From contig RAYM01000010.1 of NCBI GenBank assembly GCA_003611805.1, positions 62,001-126,000 on the forward strand: a stretch of DNA of 64,000 nt. Direction: 5' to 3'. Below are positions 1 to 9,208 of this stretch, in pieces (the stretch's first letter is position 1; each line of letters opens with the position of its first letter). The notes under the pieces were generated by a model. The model did no database searches. It was not told the origin of the DNA and saw only the letters and a program-made list of their open reading frames with translations. Both the position numbers and the translations under genes were made by a program. This stretch comes from a bacterium 1xD42-87 (GTDB taxonomy: Bacteria; Bacillota; Clostridia; Lachnospirales; Lachnospiraceae).

Positions 1-715
1 GCACTGTGAGAAGCATGTCCTCCGAAATCTGGCGGATCACGCTGTTACCCACCTCGATCCATCCGCCGAGCAGAAGCTGGTCGTTTTTCAGACGCAGGTA
101 CCCGTGTCCCCTGTCCACATTTATGCTGTAAATCTTATGGCTTATGCCGGAGATCGTAACCACGTCCTGCGACACTATCTCTCCCGCCTCCACGCGGCGT
201 CCATCCGACAAAACCACAGCGCTCTCGGGCAGAGAATATATTTGGGAGCCGATACTCGCCGACCTGTTCGAGCCTGCCAGATCGTAATTGCGAACTTCAT
301 CATATACCCAGGCTTCCGGGGAACGCTGAATGCTGGCAAGTTTTTTCCTGCCCTTCAGAAAAGTGATATCCACCACATCCCCCGCTTTAATCTGGGAAAT
401 CGTCATGGGACCGTCATGCTTATCCTTCACATAAGTCGTGCCGTCATAATAGAGGGTATACGGTTTCCCCGTATCCATATTGATAAAGGACACCGCCTTG
501 TTGTCCGAATCCGTGGACAGAACTACCGCCGTGTCCGCAGAATCGTAGCTTCCCACCGTGGAAAGCGTAAAGCCCGTATCCACCACGTCCGGCTCTCCAT
601 TTTTATCCTGTGCCCTTCCTATGTTGCTTGCCTCCGAAGTACATCCTGTCAGAACAAGCGCCGCCAGCGTCAGCATTGTAACAGCACTGGAAATTCTTCT
701 GTGCATCCTGATCAT
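1..715 (-). CDS. Secreted lipoprotein, C-terminus cut by window edge
   Basis: An open frame starts at an ATG at 713-715 behind a GGGGT-type ribosome-binding site and runs off the left edge without a stop (238 codons seen). Residues 1-24 are a lipoprotein signal peptide: basic start (MIRMHRR), hydrophobic core and a lipobox LVLTGC, so the mature protein should be lipid-anchored on the outside of the membrane. The rest is beta-rich with no catalytic motif that I recognise. The last visible residues (GGWIEVGNSVIRQISEDML) resemble the stretch that leads into PEGA-type surface domains, but the domain itself would lie outside the window. It sits 31 bp downstream of the CotS-like gene on the same strand, so the two may be co-transcribed. 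Function unknown. Confidence 0.75.
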   Translation of the reverse strand, partial: MIRMHRRISSAVTMLTLAALVLTGCTSEASNIGRAQDKNGEPDVVDTGFTLSTVGSYDSADTAVVLSTDSDNKAVSFINMDTGKPYTLYYDGTTYVKDKHDGPMTISQIKAGDVVDITFLKGRKKLASIQRSPEAWVYDEVRNYDLAGSNRSASIGSQIYSLPESAVVLSDGRRVEAGEIVSQDVVTISGISHKIYSINVDRGHGYLRLKNDQLLLGGWIEVGNSVIRQISEDMLLTV

Positions 716-746
716 TTTTTACCCCATTTCCGCATTTATTAATTTG

Positions 747-1733
747 TTATGGCACGTAGGACGAAAACGCACTCTTTATAAAAAGCTGCTTTTCCCTCTC
801 CTGCGCAAACAATTTCTCTGTCTTTTCCATATTCCGCCCGGGAATCCATGCCTTGCCGCTGTTATAATAAAAGTTCACGATCTTCCAGAACTTTTCCGGG
901 TAGGCAAAACGGAAATACAGCTGTCTGTAATCCTGTTCACTCAAAGGTCTTACATCATTATAACCCGAAAGCAGCATATCACCAAGCGTCTGCGACCAGT
1001 TATTTTTTTCCAGGAGCTTACGCATAAACAGATACAGATCCCGAATTGGATAGTCCCTTATACATTTCTCGAAATTGACGAGCACACTGCCCCCTTCGGT
1101 CTGTATGATATTATGGTACTGGTAATCGCCATGGCACATAACGGAGAACGATAGAGAATCCTCCTCATAGGCATAATAACTCAATTCCCCCGTAATTTGC
1201 AAGGCAATATCCATAAAATAATCATAATGTTTCATCAAATAAATCTCAAAATCGGTCTTCTGGCTCTTTTCCCGCAAAAATTTCCGCACCTTTTTCAGTT
1301 CGCGGTTATGTTTTTCATATTCGTTTCCCACATGAAAAACTGGCTGTTCCTCAAGAATTTCACTGCCGGAAAGATCACAGGCGCCGTGAAGGCGCGCCAG
1401 AGTATCCACTGCATGGCGGCATTCCTGCGGATTCCTGTGGTCGCACTCCCTGCCCTCGCAGTAGGTCTTTAGGATATATGCCGTCCTGTCCTGATCCCGG
1501 ACAATCAGTTCATCTTCCTTTGTCCGCAGAATCGTCTCTGCCCGCACGACGCCGTTCTCCCGGATATGGTTGAGCAGATATTCCTGAAAACCGACCTTCT
1601 CCGCAGGACCGCTATATTCTTTCATAATGAGCAGACCACGGTCTGAATCGCATAGAATTGCTCCGCGGCCTTTCCATGTACGCCGCACCTCTATGTCATA
1701 ATGCTCTAATAAACTGACAGCTCTGTCATTCAC
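747..1733 (-). CDS. CotS-like spore coat protein, aminoglycoside-phosphotransferase fold
   Basis: A 328-residue protein of the CotS/YsxE type, coat-associated proteins with a kinase-like (APH/choline kinase) fold. The brenner-like segment VMCHGDYQYHNII and the following VNFEKCIRDYPIRDLYLF correspond to the catalytic and metal-binding loops. In the second loop the usual I/D-F-D is VNFEKC, so the metal-binding Asp is replaced, as is common in CotS proteins that may not be active kinases. I chose the GTG at 1731-1733 because a GGGGGG-rich ribosome-binding site lies just upstream. The longer reading to 1850 would overlap the cca gene and starts with poorly conserved residues. It lies between cca and the lipoprotein gene. 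It suggests the host forms endospores. Confidence 0.8.
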   Translation of the reverse strand: MNDRAVSLLEHYDIEVRRTWKGRGAILCDSDRGLLIMKEYSGPAEKVGFQEYLLNHIRENGVVRAETILRTKEDELIVRDQDRTAYILKTYCEGRECDHRNPQECRHAVDTLARLHGACDLSGSEILEEQPVFHVGNEYEKHNRELKKVRKFLREKSQKTDFEIYLMKHYDYFMDIALQITGELSYYAYEEDSLSFSVMCHGDYQYHNIIQTEGGSVLVNFEKCIRDYPIRDLYLFMRKLLEKNNWSQTLGDMLLSGYNDVRPLSEQDYRQLYFRFAYPEKFWKIVNFYYNSGKAWIPGRNMEKTEKLFAQEREKQLFIKSAFSSYVP

Positions 1734-1791
1734 AAAAATACCCCCCGCCTGACTCTGACTGTTACATCTTATGAACAGCAGGGGGTTTTCA

Positions 1792-3117
1792 TTACACTTC
1801 TTTATACAGTTTGAGAAGAATTTCTTTCGTGTTGAGGGACGGGTCGTCAAGCACCCTCTCTAAAAGCGCGGACAGCGTTTCCCCGATCTGTCTTCCAGGC
1901 GGCATCCCTTCCGCAATCAGATCGTTTCCCGAAATTGCCAGATCCTTCACCGTAACCGCGTCCCTGCGCGCCAGAATTTCTCTATAAAGCTTTTCTATGT
2001 GAGCCACTTTTGCCAGTTTCTCCTCCCGCATGTAATCGCTCTGGGCAGCGATATCCGCGCGGCGCACCGTGAAAATCATGGGAAAAATGTCCTCTCCGAT
2101 CCGATTGACCGCCCGCCTTACTCCAGCCTCCGTGGGCGCAATATCGTAGTCGTGGTAGAGAACCAGCTTTGTTACTTTATCCGTGGTGTCGTTGTCAAAT
2201 TTTAAACGCCGCATCACTTTTCTGGTAATCTTTTCCCCCTCAAAGGGATGCTTTTTGTTGTGGGTCGTTCCGTCCGGATCGATTGTCAGCGTCTGGGGTT
2301 TGCCGATATCATGGAACAGCATACCGAGACGCAGTACCTTGTCCGCTTCCACGCCGAGCATAGAATGCAGAATATGTTCTCCCACGTCATAACAGTGGTG
2401 TTTATGTCTCTGGGGCGTCTCCATACAGAGATCAAACTCCGGCAGAATCTGTGCCGTAATACCAAGCTCGTAAGCATTCCGCAGATAATCGGGATGCGGG
2501 GATGTCACCAGTTTTACAAGCTCTGCCTGAATCCGCTCCGCAGAAATTTTCTGTAAATTCGGTGCCAGCGCCCTGACCGCCTCCCCGGTCGCCTCATCAA
2601 TCCGGTAACCGAGCTGGGCGGAAAAACGCACCGCACGCAGCATACGCAGGGCGTCCTCATCAAACCGCTCCCCCGCGTCACCCACGCAGCGGATCACCCG
2701 GTTTTCCATATCCGCAAGACCGCCATAGAGATCCACCAGCCCGCTCCTGTCATTGTAAGCCATGGCATTGATCGTAAAATCGCGCCGCCTCAGATCTTCT
2801 TTCAAGTTGGCAGTAAAAGTCACTTCCGTAGGATGCCTGCCGTCTTCATATGTACCGTCGATCCGATAGGTAGTCACCTCAAAGCCCTCTCCTCCCAGAA
2901 GAACCGTGACGGTTCCATGCTTTATCCCCGTATCCACGGTTCTCGGGAAAAGATGTTTCGTTTCCTCCGGCTTTGCCGAAGTGGTGATATCCCAGTCATC
3001 CGGCTCTCTGCCGAGTATGGAATCCCGGACACAGCCGCCCACCGCGTACGCCTCATACCCTGCCTCTTCCAACGTATTTATGATGTTATGCACTTTGTCG
3101 GGCAGTTGTATCCGCAT
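1792..3117 (-). CDS. cca: CCA-adding tRNA nucleotidyltransferase with HD domain
   Basis: 441 residues. It adds or repairs the 3' CCA end of tRNAs in the cytoplasm, using CTP and ATP. The N-terminal class II nucleotidyltransferase core shows the GGxVRD motif (GGCVRD, residues 27-32) and the DDWDIT metal-binding aspartates at about 40-43. The RRDFTINAMA motif and the ERFDEDALRMLRAVRF RNA-binding and base-recognition segment follow. A C-terminal HD phosphohydrolase domain carries LFHDIGKP at about residue 270. Both tRNA genes in this window lack an encoded CCA, which fits a need for this enzyme. Start ATG at 3115-3117. The CotS-like gene follows 58 bp downstream on the same strand. Confidence 0.96.
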   Translation of the reverse strand: MRIQLPDKVHNIINTLEEAGYEAYAVGGCVRDSILGREPDDWDITTSAKPEETKHLFPRTVDTGIKHGTVTVLLGGEGFEVTTYRIDGTYEDGRHPTEVTFTANLKEDLRRRDFTINAMAYNDRSGLVDLYGGLADMENRVIRCVGDAGERFDEDALRMLRAVRFSAQLGYRIDEATGEAVRALAPNLQKISAERIQAELVKLVTSPHPDYLRNAYELGITAQILPEFDLCMETPQRHKHHCYDVGEHILHSMLGVEADKVLRLGMLFHDIGKPQTLTIDPDGTTHNKKHPFEGEKITRKVMRRLKFDNDTTDKVTKLVLYHDYDIAPTEAGVRRAVNRIGEDIFPMIFTVRRADIAAQSDYMREEKLAKVAHIEKLYREILARRDAVTVKDLAISGNDLIAEGMPPGRQIGETLSALLERVLDDPSLNTKEILLKLYKEV

Positions 3118-3144
3118 AAAAAACTCCTTAAATTTTCGAACCGT

Positions 3145-3381
3145 TTATCCGATACTCGGTCCTTTAAAAATCTGATCCACATCTTCGAGATGGAGATCCG
3201 GCTCCTCGTCCTCCGTAAGGGAGCTTACCAGACTGTCCATTTCCTTTCTGGACATCACGCCGCGGCTTCTCTCCACAAACTCTTTCTTTTCATCGTCAGT
3301 CATATCCACAAAGCGGTCCATTGCCGCGCGGTTTGTCGCAAAGGCGAGCCCAAGACCGACAGGTAACGTATTATAATCCAT
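3145..3381 (-). CDS. Small conserved acidic protein, function unknown
   Basis: 78 residues starting MDYNTLPVGLG. The start at 3379-3381 was preferred over an upstream ATG (3402) because an AAGGGTG ribosome-binding site sits at the right distance. The protein begins with a hydrophobic, glycine-containing stretch (PVGLGLAFATNRAAMDRF), followed by a charged helix (MTDDEKKEFVERSRGVMSRKE) and an acidic tail ending in GPSIG. No signal peptide, membrane segment or catalytic motif is visible. It lies 27 bp upstream of cca on the same strand and may share its transcript. A strong dyad lies in its 5' region. I do not recognise the family with certainty. Confidence 0.7.
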   Translation of the reverse strand: MDYNTLPVGLGLAFATNRAAMDRFVDMTDDEKKEFVERSRGVMSRKEMDSLVSSLTEDEEPDLHLEDVDQIFKGPSIG

Positions 3382-3454
3382 TTCTTTCACCCTTTCCTGC
3401 ATCTGATTTTTCAGTTATAAATAAGATTTCCGTCTTATTCTTTACCTGTCCGAA

Positions 3455-3487
3455 CAATTTCATTCAGAATTATTCTGAGATAAATTG
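3455..3487. promoter_or_regulatory. Nested dyad upstream of the 78-residue gene
   Basis: A perfect inner inverted repeat TCAGAAT-T-ATTCTGA (3464-3478) lies inside an outer pair CAATTT (3455-3460) and AAATTG (3482-3487). A smaller dyad, ATAAGA/TCTTAT, is at 3421-3438. They lie between GH3 (which ends at 3582) and the small gene reading left from 3381. The position suits an operator for the small gene and cca. It lacks a T-run and so is unlikely to be a terminator. The identity of any binding protein is unknown. Confidence 0.4.
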
Positions 3488-3581
3488 TCATAAAATCAGC
3501 ATGCACGCCAGAGTGAAATGTTATACAAAACAGGTGCGCATTTATGAATATCCGCAACGAATCACGCAGACATTCCCCTCA

Positions 3582-5813
3582 TCAGTTCAGCGTCGCGATG
3601 CCCCGCAGTCTGATGTCTTCGCAGGACGCGCCCACCAGAATCTCATAATCGCCTGCATCCGCAATAAATTTATGTAACTGCGCGTCAAAATACATAAAAT
3701 CTTCCTGTTTTAAAGTCAGGGAAACCTTTTTTGAACGCCCGGCACCAAGTTCCACCTTGGCAAAAGCTTTCAGTTCCTTATCCGGTCTGTCTGCCTGCGC
3801 CGCGATAGGCGCAATATAAATCTGCACCGTCTCCGCGCCCGCGCACTTGCCGACGTTTTTGACCGAAAAAGTCAATTTAACGTCCTTTCCTTTTTCCGCC
3901 TTTAAGGTCAGACCGCTGTACTCAAAACTGGTGTAAGACAAACCATACCCAAAACAGAAAGCCGGCTTGATCCGCTGCCTGTCATAATAGCGGTAACCGC
4001 AGTACAGCCCTTCCTCCAGCGTGATTTTCCCCCATTTGCCGAACTGCCCGTTCTTTGCGGTCACGCAGTCGTCATATTTTGCAGGGAAAGTCTCCGCCAG
4101 TTTCCCGGACGGATTCACCTCGCCGAAAAGAATTTTTGCAAACGCATTTCCCGTCTCCATGCCTGCATAATAACTCCACAGAATCGTCTGCGCCTGCTCC
4201 CGCCAGGGCATCTCCACGGGAGAACCGCCCACAAAGGTCAGTATCGTATCTTTTCTCGCCTTTAAAAGTTGCTCAATCAACAGATCCTGCTCGTAGGGAA
4301 GTTTCATATCCGGGCGGTCACAGCCCTCAACGTCATACTCGTGGTTTAAACCGCCAACAAAAATAACAGCGTCAGCGTCTTTTGCCGCTTCCAGCGCCTC
4401 GGCAAACAGCTTTTCATTCTTTTCGTGAATCACTTCTTTTTCCTGCTCCAGCTTCGCAAGACGTGCTTCTTCGCCCCTTCTGTGCATCTCGTTTTCATGC
4501 ACTTCGTCCCTGACAGCCTTTCCCGCATCCGAATCTTTGTCCACACTCACTGCCTGCCAGTTCTCTCCGTCATCTGCCTTATTCTGCGGTACATAGTAGC
4601 CCTGCGCATAAGTTACCCGGACATTGCCGCCCAGATACATCTTAAGCCCCGCCAGCGGAGATATCTCATACAGCGCCTTAATCTCCGCACTGCCGCCGCC
4701 ATTTGAATGCAGTGTCGCCGCATTTGCCCCGATCACGGCAAGTTTTTTTATTTTTTTCGCATTAAGCGGAAGGACATGATTTTCATTCTTTAATAAAATC
4801 ATGGATTCCTCCGCCGCATGGAGAATCGTCTCCCGGTGTTCCGGCACATTGTACGCACCTGCTTTGCGGGAATCCTTCTTGGGTCCGATCATTTTTAAGC
4901 GGTACATCATCCGCAGGAGATTTCTCACCTTGGCGTCCACTGCATCCACGGAAACCTCGCCTTTCTCGACCAGTTCCTTTAAGGGATTCGCCAGTTTATA
5001 GTCGTCAAAATCCGGAAAGATCGACATTTCCAGATCCATGGAGCACTCCGCCGCTTCTTTTGTCCTATGTACCCCGCCCCAGTCGCTGATAACCGCGCCA
5101 TCAAAACCCCATTCCTGCCGCAGAATTTCGTCCAACATTTTTTTACTTTCACAACAATGTGTTCCATTAATTTTGTTGTATGCACCCATGACAGAGTAAA
5201 CGCCCGCTTCCTGCACCGCCGCTTTGAATGCGGGCAGATACAGTTCATAGAGCGTCCGTTCATCAATTTCCTCGTCCACCATCAGACGGTCCGTCTCCTG
5301 CAGGTTCGCCGCAAAATGCTTCACGCACGCCGCCACGTCATTTTCCTGTACACCCTGTATAAAAGGCACCACAAGCGCCTTTGTGAGCGCCGGATCCTCG
5401 CTCATATACTCAAAATTCCTGCCGCAGAGCGGATCTCTCTTGATATTGATGCCCGGCGCCAGAATCACATCTTTGCCGCGTCCTCTCGCCTCAGCACCCA
5501 ATATATGCCCTGTCCTGTATGCCAGTTCCGTATTCCAGGAAGATGCAAGCGCACTGTTGCTTGGAAGATAGGACACCATATCGTCCTGATTGCCCGCCGG
5601 AATCCATCTGTCATCCATAAATTCGGCGCGCACCCCCATAGGTCCGTCCGAAGTCTCAATCGCCGGAATCCCAAGCCGTTCCACCGCGCCGGAGCGGAAA
5701 AGGGACGCGCCGTGAATCATGGCAATTTTTTCATCCAGTGTCAGTTTCTTAACCAACTTGTCAATTTCCTTCTCCCCCTTTTTCTCGTTCTTTTTGTCAT
5801 CCTTTTTCAACAT
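3582..5813 (-). CDS. Glycoside hydrolase family 3 (beta-glucosidase/xylosidase type)
   Basis: 743 residues. A retaining exo-glycosidase that removes terminal beta-linked sugars from plant-derived oligosaccharides. The N-terminal TIM-barrel shows KHFAAN and the nucleophile motif SDWGG, with Asp about residue 244. Then come the alpha/beta sandwich domain (VGGLNHEYDVEGCDRPDMKLP) and a C-terminal fibronectin-III-like domain (SVKNVGKCAGAETVQIYI). The start ATG 5811-5813 has a perfect AGGAGG. A longer frame to 5942 has no such site. There is no signal peptide, and the N-terminus is lysine- and glutamate-rich, so it should be cytoplasmic and act on imported oligosaccharides. The middle carries a charged, helix-prone insert (EVHENEMHRRGEEARLAKLE). 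It stands 264 bp from the GH127 gene on the same strand and probably works with it. Exact substrate is not readable from sequence. Confidence 0.9.
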   Translation of the reverse strand: MLKKDDKKNEKKGEKEIDKLVKKLTLDEKIAMIHGASLFRSGAVERLGIPAIETSDGPMGVRAEFMDDRWIPAGNQDDMVSYLPSNSALASSWNTELAYRTGHILGAEARGRGKDVILAPGINIKRDPLCGRNFEYMSEDPALTKALVVPFIQGVQENDVAACVKHFAANLQETDRLMVDEEIDERTLYELYLPAFKAAVQEAGVYSVMGAYNKINGTHCCESKKMLDEILRQEWGFDGAVISDWGGVHRTKEAAECSMDLEMSIFPDFDDYKLANPLKELVEKGEVSVDAVDAKVRNLLRMMYRLKMIGPKKDSRKAGAYNVPEHRETILHAAEESMILLKNENHVLPLNAKKIKKLAVIGANAATLHSNGGGSAEIKALYEISPLAGLKMYLGGNVRVTYAQGYYVPQNKADDGENWQAVSVDKDSDAGKAVRDEVHENEMHRRGEEARLAKLEQEKEVIHEKNEKLFAEALEAAKDADAVIFVGGLNHEYDVEGCDRPDMKLPYEQDLLIEQLLKARKDTILTFVGGSPVEMPWREQAQTILWSYYAGMETGNAFAKILFGEVNPSGKLAETFPAKYDDCVTAKNGQFGKWGKITLEEGLYCGYRYYDRQRIKPAFCFGYGLSYTSFEYSGLTLKAEKGKDVKLTFSVKNVGKCAGAETVQIYIAPIAAQADRPDKELKAFAKVELGAGRSKKVSLTLKQEDFMYFDAQLHKFIADAGDYEILVGASCEDIRLRGIATLN

Positions 5814-6077
5814 ATCGTGGCAACCTCCTGTTTGATTCTGTCTGAATGTGCAATCGAGCAGGGGAAGAGCTGTCTTCCCCTGCCAGCCGCGCGAACCACG
5901 CGCCGCACTGGCGGCATATTTCATCTGCATGGTTCTGCGCATAGAAGCGGCGGTACATCCATATGGACATACCGCCTGTTAGCTCAAATTCCATATTAAA
6001 GTAAGTATAACGGGAAACGCTCCCGGAGACAATTCCCTTTTTTCACTTTATTTACAGCATTTTTTTCATATGGCGCT

Positions 6078-8012
6078 TTATTTTTCCGGAATCCACACCC
6101 GCATCTGGTTCAGTCCCCGGTTGCCCCACGTATAATACGGCACCAGCGTCACCTGACAGGGCTGTGCCTCCTGTCTCTCAAAACTGTAAAGTTCTTCGTT
6201 CACCGTCTCCCGATACCCTTGCGCAAAAAGTTTCTGAATCCCGAACAGTTCATCCGGCAGATACTCGCCCACCGTCACTTCCCCGTCCTTTTTCAGGCTT
6301 ACGGAAAGGATATCATTTTCGTTATCCACACCCTCCGCGCAATAAATCAACGGACCGCGCTGCAATGCCGCCTTTCCCGTATTCCCGGAAACCCGGTTAC
6401 TGGTGTACACACGCCGTACTGCCATGTCAAGCTCCACCGTAACCACATCGTCAGCGGCATATTCCCCTCTCAGATACGCATATCCGTCCCTGATCTCGCA
6501 ATCGGCTTCTTTTCCGTTCAAAAGAATTTTTGTCTGCCTGCTCCACGCGGGAATGCGGACCACAAGCGGCACCTCCATGCTCTCTCTTCCTTCCTGCGGC
6601 TCAAAACGGTACTCCACTACATTGTCGTAAGGATAATTTGTCTTTAAAATCACCTTGCCGCCGAAACGATCGCTCACATCAAGCGTACCCGCAATAAACA
6701 GGTTGGAAAACAGAGCGCCCGGAATCACATGCCACGCGTACTCCGCCACAGAGCCTAAAAGCCTTGCCACATTGGGCGGGCAGCAGGCACAGGCAAACCA
6801 TTTGGGTCTGACAGGCAGCGCGTGCTTATGGGTCTGTGCTTCCCCGGAAATACCCGGCAGTACCTCCAGCGGATTCACATAAAAGAATTTCGTGCCGTCA
6901 AGCTGCATACCCGCCAGCACACAGTTGTAAAGCGCCCGCTCCATCACGTCTGCGTATTTGCCGCTATGCTCCAGATACAGCATTTTATTGGAGAAAAAGA
7001 TCAGCCCGATTGCCGCGCATGTCTCCGCATAGGCCGTATCGTTTGGCAGATGGTCGTCCTTTGTGAACGCCTCCCCCTCATAGGCGGAACCGATCGCTCC
7101 CGTCACATACATCCTGTGCTGCGTGATATTGTTCCAGAGCGTTTTGCAGGCATCCGCAAGCTCCCTGTCGCCCGTCTCCATAGCCGCGTCCGCCATACCC
7201 GTGTAAAGGTACACCGCCCGGACAGCATGTCCAACCGCCTTGTCCTGCTGCCGCACCGGCGCATAATTCTGGGCATACTCCTTGTCGTCGGGATTGTTTC
7301 CCCAGACACGCCAGGGATTCTTTTCCATTTCTTTTTTATAATAATCGGAATCCACACCGCGCACATTGATAAAATGCAGCGCAAGCTCCTTGTACCTTTC
7401 TTCCTTGGTGCTGCGGTACAGCCGCATCAACGCGAGTTCAATCTCCGGATGCCCGGGATATCCTTCCGCTCCCTCCTCGATAAAATGACGGTAAATGTGA
7501 TCCGCCATGTCGCACATGATCTCCAAAAGCCTGGATTTGCCCGTGCACTCCGCGTATGCCACTGCCGCCTCAATCATATGCCCCGCGCAGTAAAGTTCGT
7601 GCGCCTCATGCAGGTTTGTCCATTGCCTGTCCGGCTCTTTTACCGTAAAGTAGGTGTTGAGATAGCCGTCCCTCTGCTGTGCCTCCCCGATCAGATCAAT
7701 GATTTCATCACACCGCTTCTCCAACTCCTCATCGGGATTCTGCGCAAGAGAGTAAGCCGCGCCTTCCAGCCACTTTGCTACGTCACTGTCCTGAAATACC
7801 ATGCCGTAAAATTCCCCGTCACAGCTTCCTGTTTTCAGCTTTTTCGCTGCCATGCGGAAATTTTCGATACAATGGCTCTTCTCCGCCCCCTCAATCTGGT
7901 CATTCAACGCCCGCTCCTGATATGGCAGCACCACATCCTTTACAAGCTTCTCGTACCTTCCAAAAAATCCGTCCCCCACCGTAAAATCCTTAACCAGTTT
8001 TAAATCGCCCAT
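6078..8012 (-). CDS. GH127 beta-L-arabinofuranosidase
   Basis: 644 residues, the full length of family GH127 (DUF1680). Known members remove beta-L-arabinofuranose from hydroxyproline-linked arabinooligosaccharides of plant extensins, using a zinc-bound cysteine nucleophile. The expected ligands are visible: Glu330 and Cys332 in YAETC, and Cys410-Cys411 in ACACCPPN, with the spacing seen in the characterised enzyme. No signal peptide, so it is likely intracellular. The start ATG at 8010-8012 follows GGAGGG; upstream ATGs at 8027 and 8057 lack a site. GH3 lies downstream and an AraC regulator upstream on the same strand, a typical small sugar-utilisation locus. No transporter is present in the window. 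The gap 8013-8144 contains two TATAAT-like hexamers reading left that could serve as its promoter. Confidence 0.9.
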   Translation of the reverse strand: MGDLKLVKDFTVGDGFFGRYEKLVKDVVLPYQERALNDQIEGAEKSHCIENFRMAAKKLKTGSCDGEFYGMVFQDSDVAKWLEGAAYSLAQNPDEELEKRCDEIIDLIGEAQQRDGYLNTYFTVKEPDRQWTNLHEAHELYCAGHMIEAAVAYAECTGKSRLLEIMCDMADHIYRHFIEEGAEGYPGHPEIELALMRLYRSTKEERYKELALHFINVRGVDSDYYKKEMEKNPWRVWGNNPDDKEYAQNYAPVRQQDKAVGHAVRAVYLYTGMADAAMETGDRELADACKTLWNNITQHRMYVTGAIGSAYEGEAFTKDDHLPNDTAYAETCAAIGLIFFSNKMLYLEHSGKYADVMERALYNCVLAGMQLDGTKFFYVNPLEVLPGISGEAQTHKHALPVRPKWFACACCPPNVARLLGSVAEYAWHVIPGALFSNLFIAGTLDVSDRFGGKVILKTNYPYDNVVEYRFEPQEGRESMEVPLVVRIPAWSRQTKILLNGKEADCEIRDGYAYLRGEYAADDVVTVELDMAVRRVYTSNRVSGNTGKAALQRGPLIYCAEGVDNENDILSVSLKKDGEVTVGEYLPDELFGIQKLFAQGYRETVNEELYSFERQEAQPCQVTLVPYYTWGNRGLNQMRVWIPEK

Positions 8013-8144
8013 TTTTCCACCCTCCATTTTAACGTCCGTTTCCCAAAACGCGGGCATTCCGCCCTCTTTCTCTACAATTCTTTAATATGTATTATATTCT
8101 GAAAAACTTCGAGATAAAATGGATTATATTCGCCTCTATTTGTA

Positions 8145-9032
8145 TTATTTTCCGATTCTGTATTCGGAAGGTGTACAGCCGTAAGCCACCTTAAAAGATT
8201 TGGCGAAATAGCTCATCTCCTGAAACCCGCAGCTTTCCGCGATCGCCGATATCTTATCTGTAGTTAGCTGCAGTTTGACTGCCGCCTGTTGGAGCCGGTA
8301 GGATTTCAGATAAGCAATCGGCGTCGTGTTGATCGTCGCATGAAAACACCGAATACACTCGCTCGCGCTGACCGCACAGGCGGAAGCGATGTCCTCTACC
8401 GTAAGCTCCCTGCCGTAATTCGCCTGAATGAAGGTCAGCATTTCCTTGATTCTCGCATTATCACGCTGTTCCTTGCCAAATGATTTTTTGCCGACAGCCG
8501 GCTGGTTTTCCGAGAGAATTGCCATAATTGAGGATAATTCATTGCGAACCTGTATCTCATAGCCAAAAGGCTCTTTATCCGCCGCCCTCCAAAGAGACTC
8601 CAAACTATCCAGAACCCGTTTCTGCCACATCACATCCGGTGTAAGATAAAATCCGGGACAAGTTTGATTTTCTATCAACGGTTTCACATATTTCTGCCAA
8701 ATAATGTTGTCCGTACTGCCACTCACCGCCCTCGGATGAAACACGACGGAATGAATCTCACAGGAATCATCCCCGGATAAAGCGGCGGCATGCAGAATAT
8801 TGCTGTTGATAAAAAATCCCTCCCCGATATGGAGCAGGCAGGTTTCCGACCCTGTCTCCACAACAACGGAACCACTTACAATCAGACCCAGCTCCAGCTC
8901 ATTGTGCCAGTGCCATGCTATTTCATCCCTGGGCAGCAGATCCAGATAACATGCCACCGGGAACAGCCTCGTTCCATGCTCCCGGAGTTCTTCCCCCTGC
9001 GTATTTGTCTGCACACTGCACGGTAATATCAT
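8145..9032 (-). CDS. AraC-family regulator with cupin sensor domain
   Basis: 295 residues. The N-terminal half is a cupin-like ligand-binding domain with the metal or sugar-pocket signature HWHNELELG. The C-terminal about 100 residues are a two-helix-turn-helix AraC DNA-binding domain (VEDIASACAVSASECIRCF, then KISAIAESCGFQEMSYFAKSF and the CTPSEYR ending). It is encoded just upstream of GH127 and GH3 in the same direction, so it most likely controls them in response to an arabinose-containing sugar; that is inference from position. The start ATG 9030-9032 has a GGAGGAG site. The usual phenylalanine- and proline-rich end of the second HTH is intact. Confidence 0.88.
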   Translation of the reverse strand: MILPCSVQTNTQGEELREHGTRLFPVACYLDLLPRDEIAWHWHNELELGLIVSGSVVVETGSETCLLHIGEGFFINSNILHAAALSGDDSCEIHSVVFHPRAVSGSTDNIIWQKYVKPLIENQTCPGFYLTPDVMWQKRVLDSLESLWRAADKEPFGYEIQVRNELSSIMAILSENQPAVGKKSFGKEQRDNARIKEMLTFIQANYGRELTVEDIASACAVSASECIRCFHATINTTPIAYLKSYRLQQAAVKLQLTTDKISAIAESCGFQEMSYFAKSFKVAYGCTPSEYRIGK

Positions 9033-9208
9033 AATTCTCCTCCATTTCTGTTACAAACTTCTTATTTTGAAAATATAATCATATATAATGCGGATTTAAT
9101 CCTAACATTATCTTTTTTTATGATGATATAATCATATCACAAGGTAACACAAAAGAAAAGAGCAGATGAAATCGAAACCCATATAAGATTAGGAAAGGAG
9201 AGGAGATT

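Noticed and set aside
1734-1850. Longer N-terminus for the CotS-like gene
   Set aside because: It overlaps cca by 59 bp, has no ribosome-binding site and adds non-conserved residues.
6001-6060. GGGAA...TTCCC followed by T6, terminator-like on the plus strand
   Set aside because: No rightward gene precedes it, and the stem is short with a large loop.
8090-8125. Strong promoter for GH127
   Set aside because: Two TATAAT hexamers are present but no convincing -35 box at a normal distance. Left as a note only.
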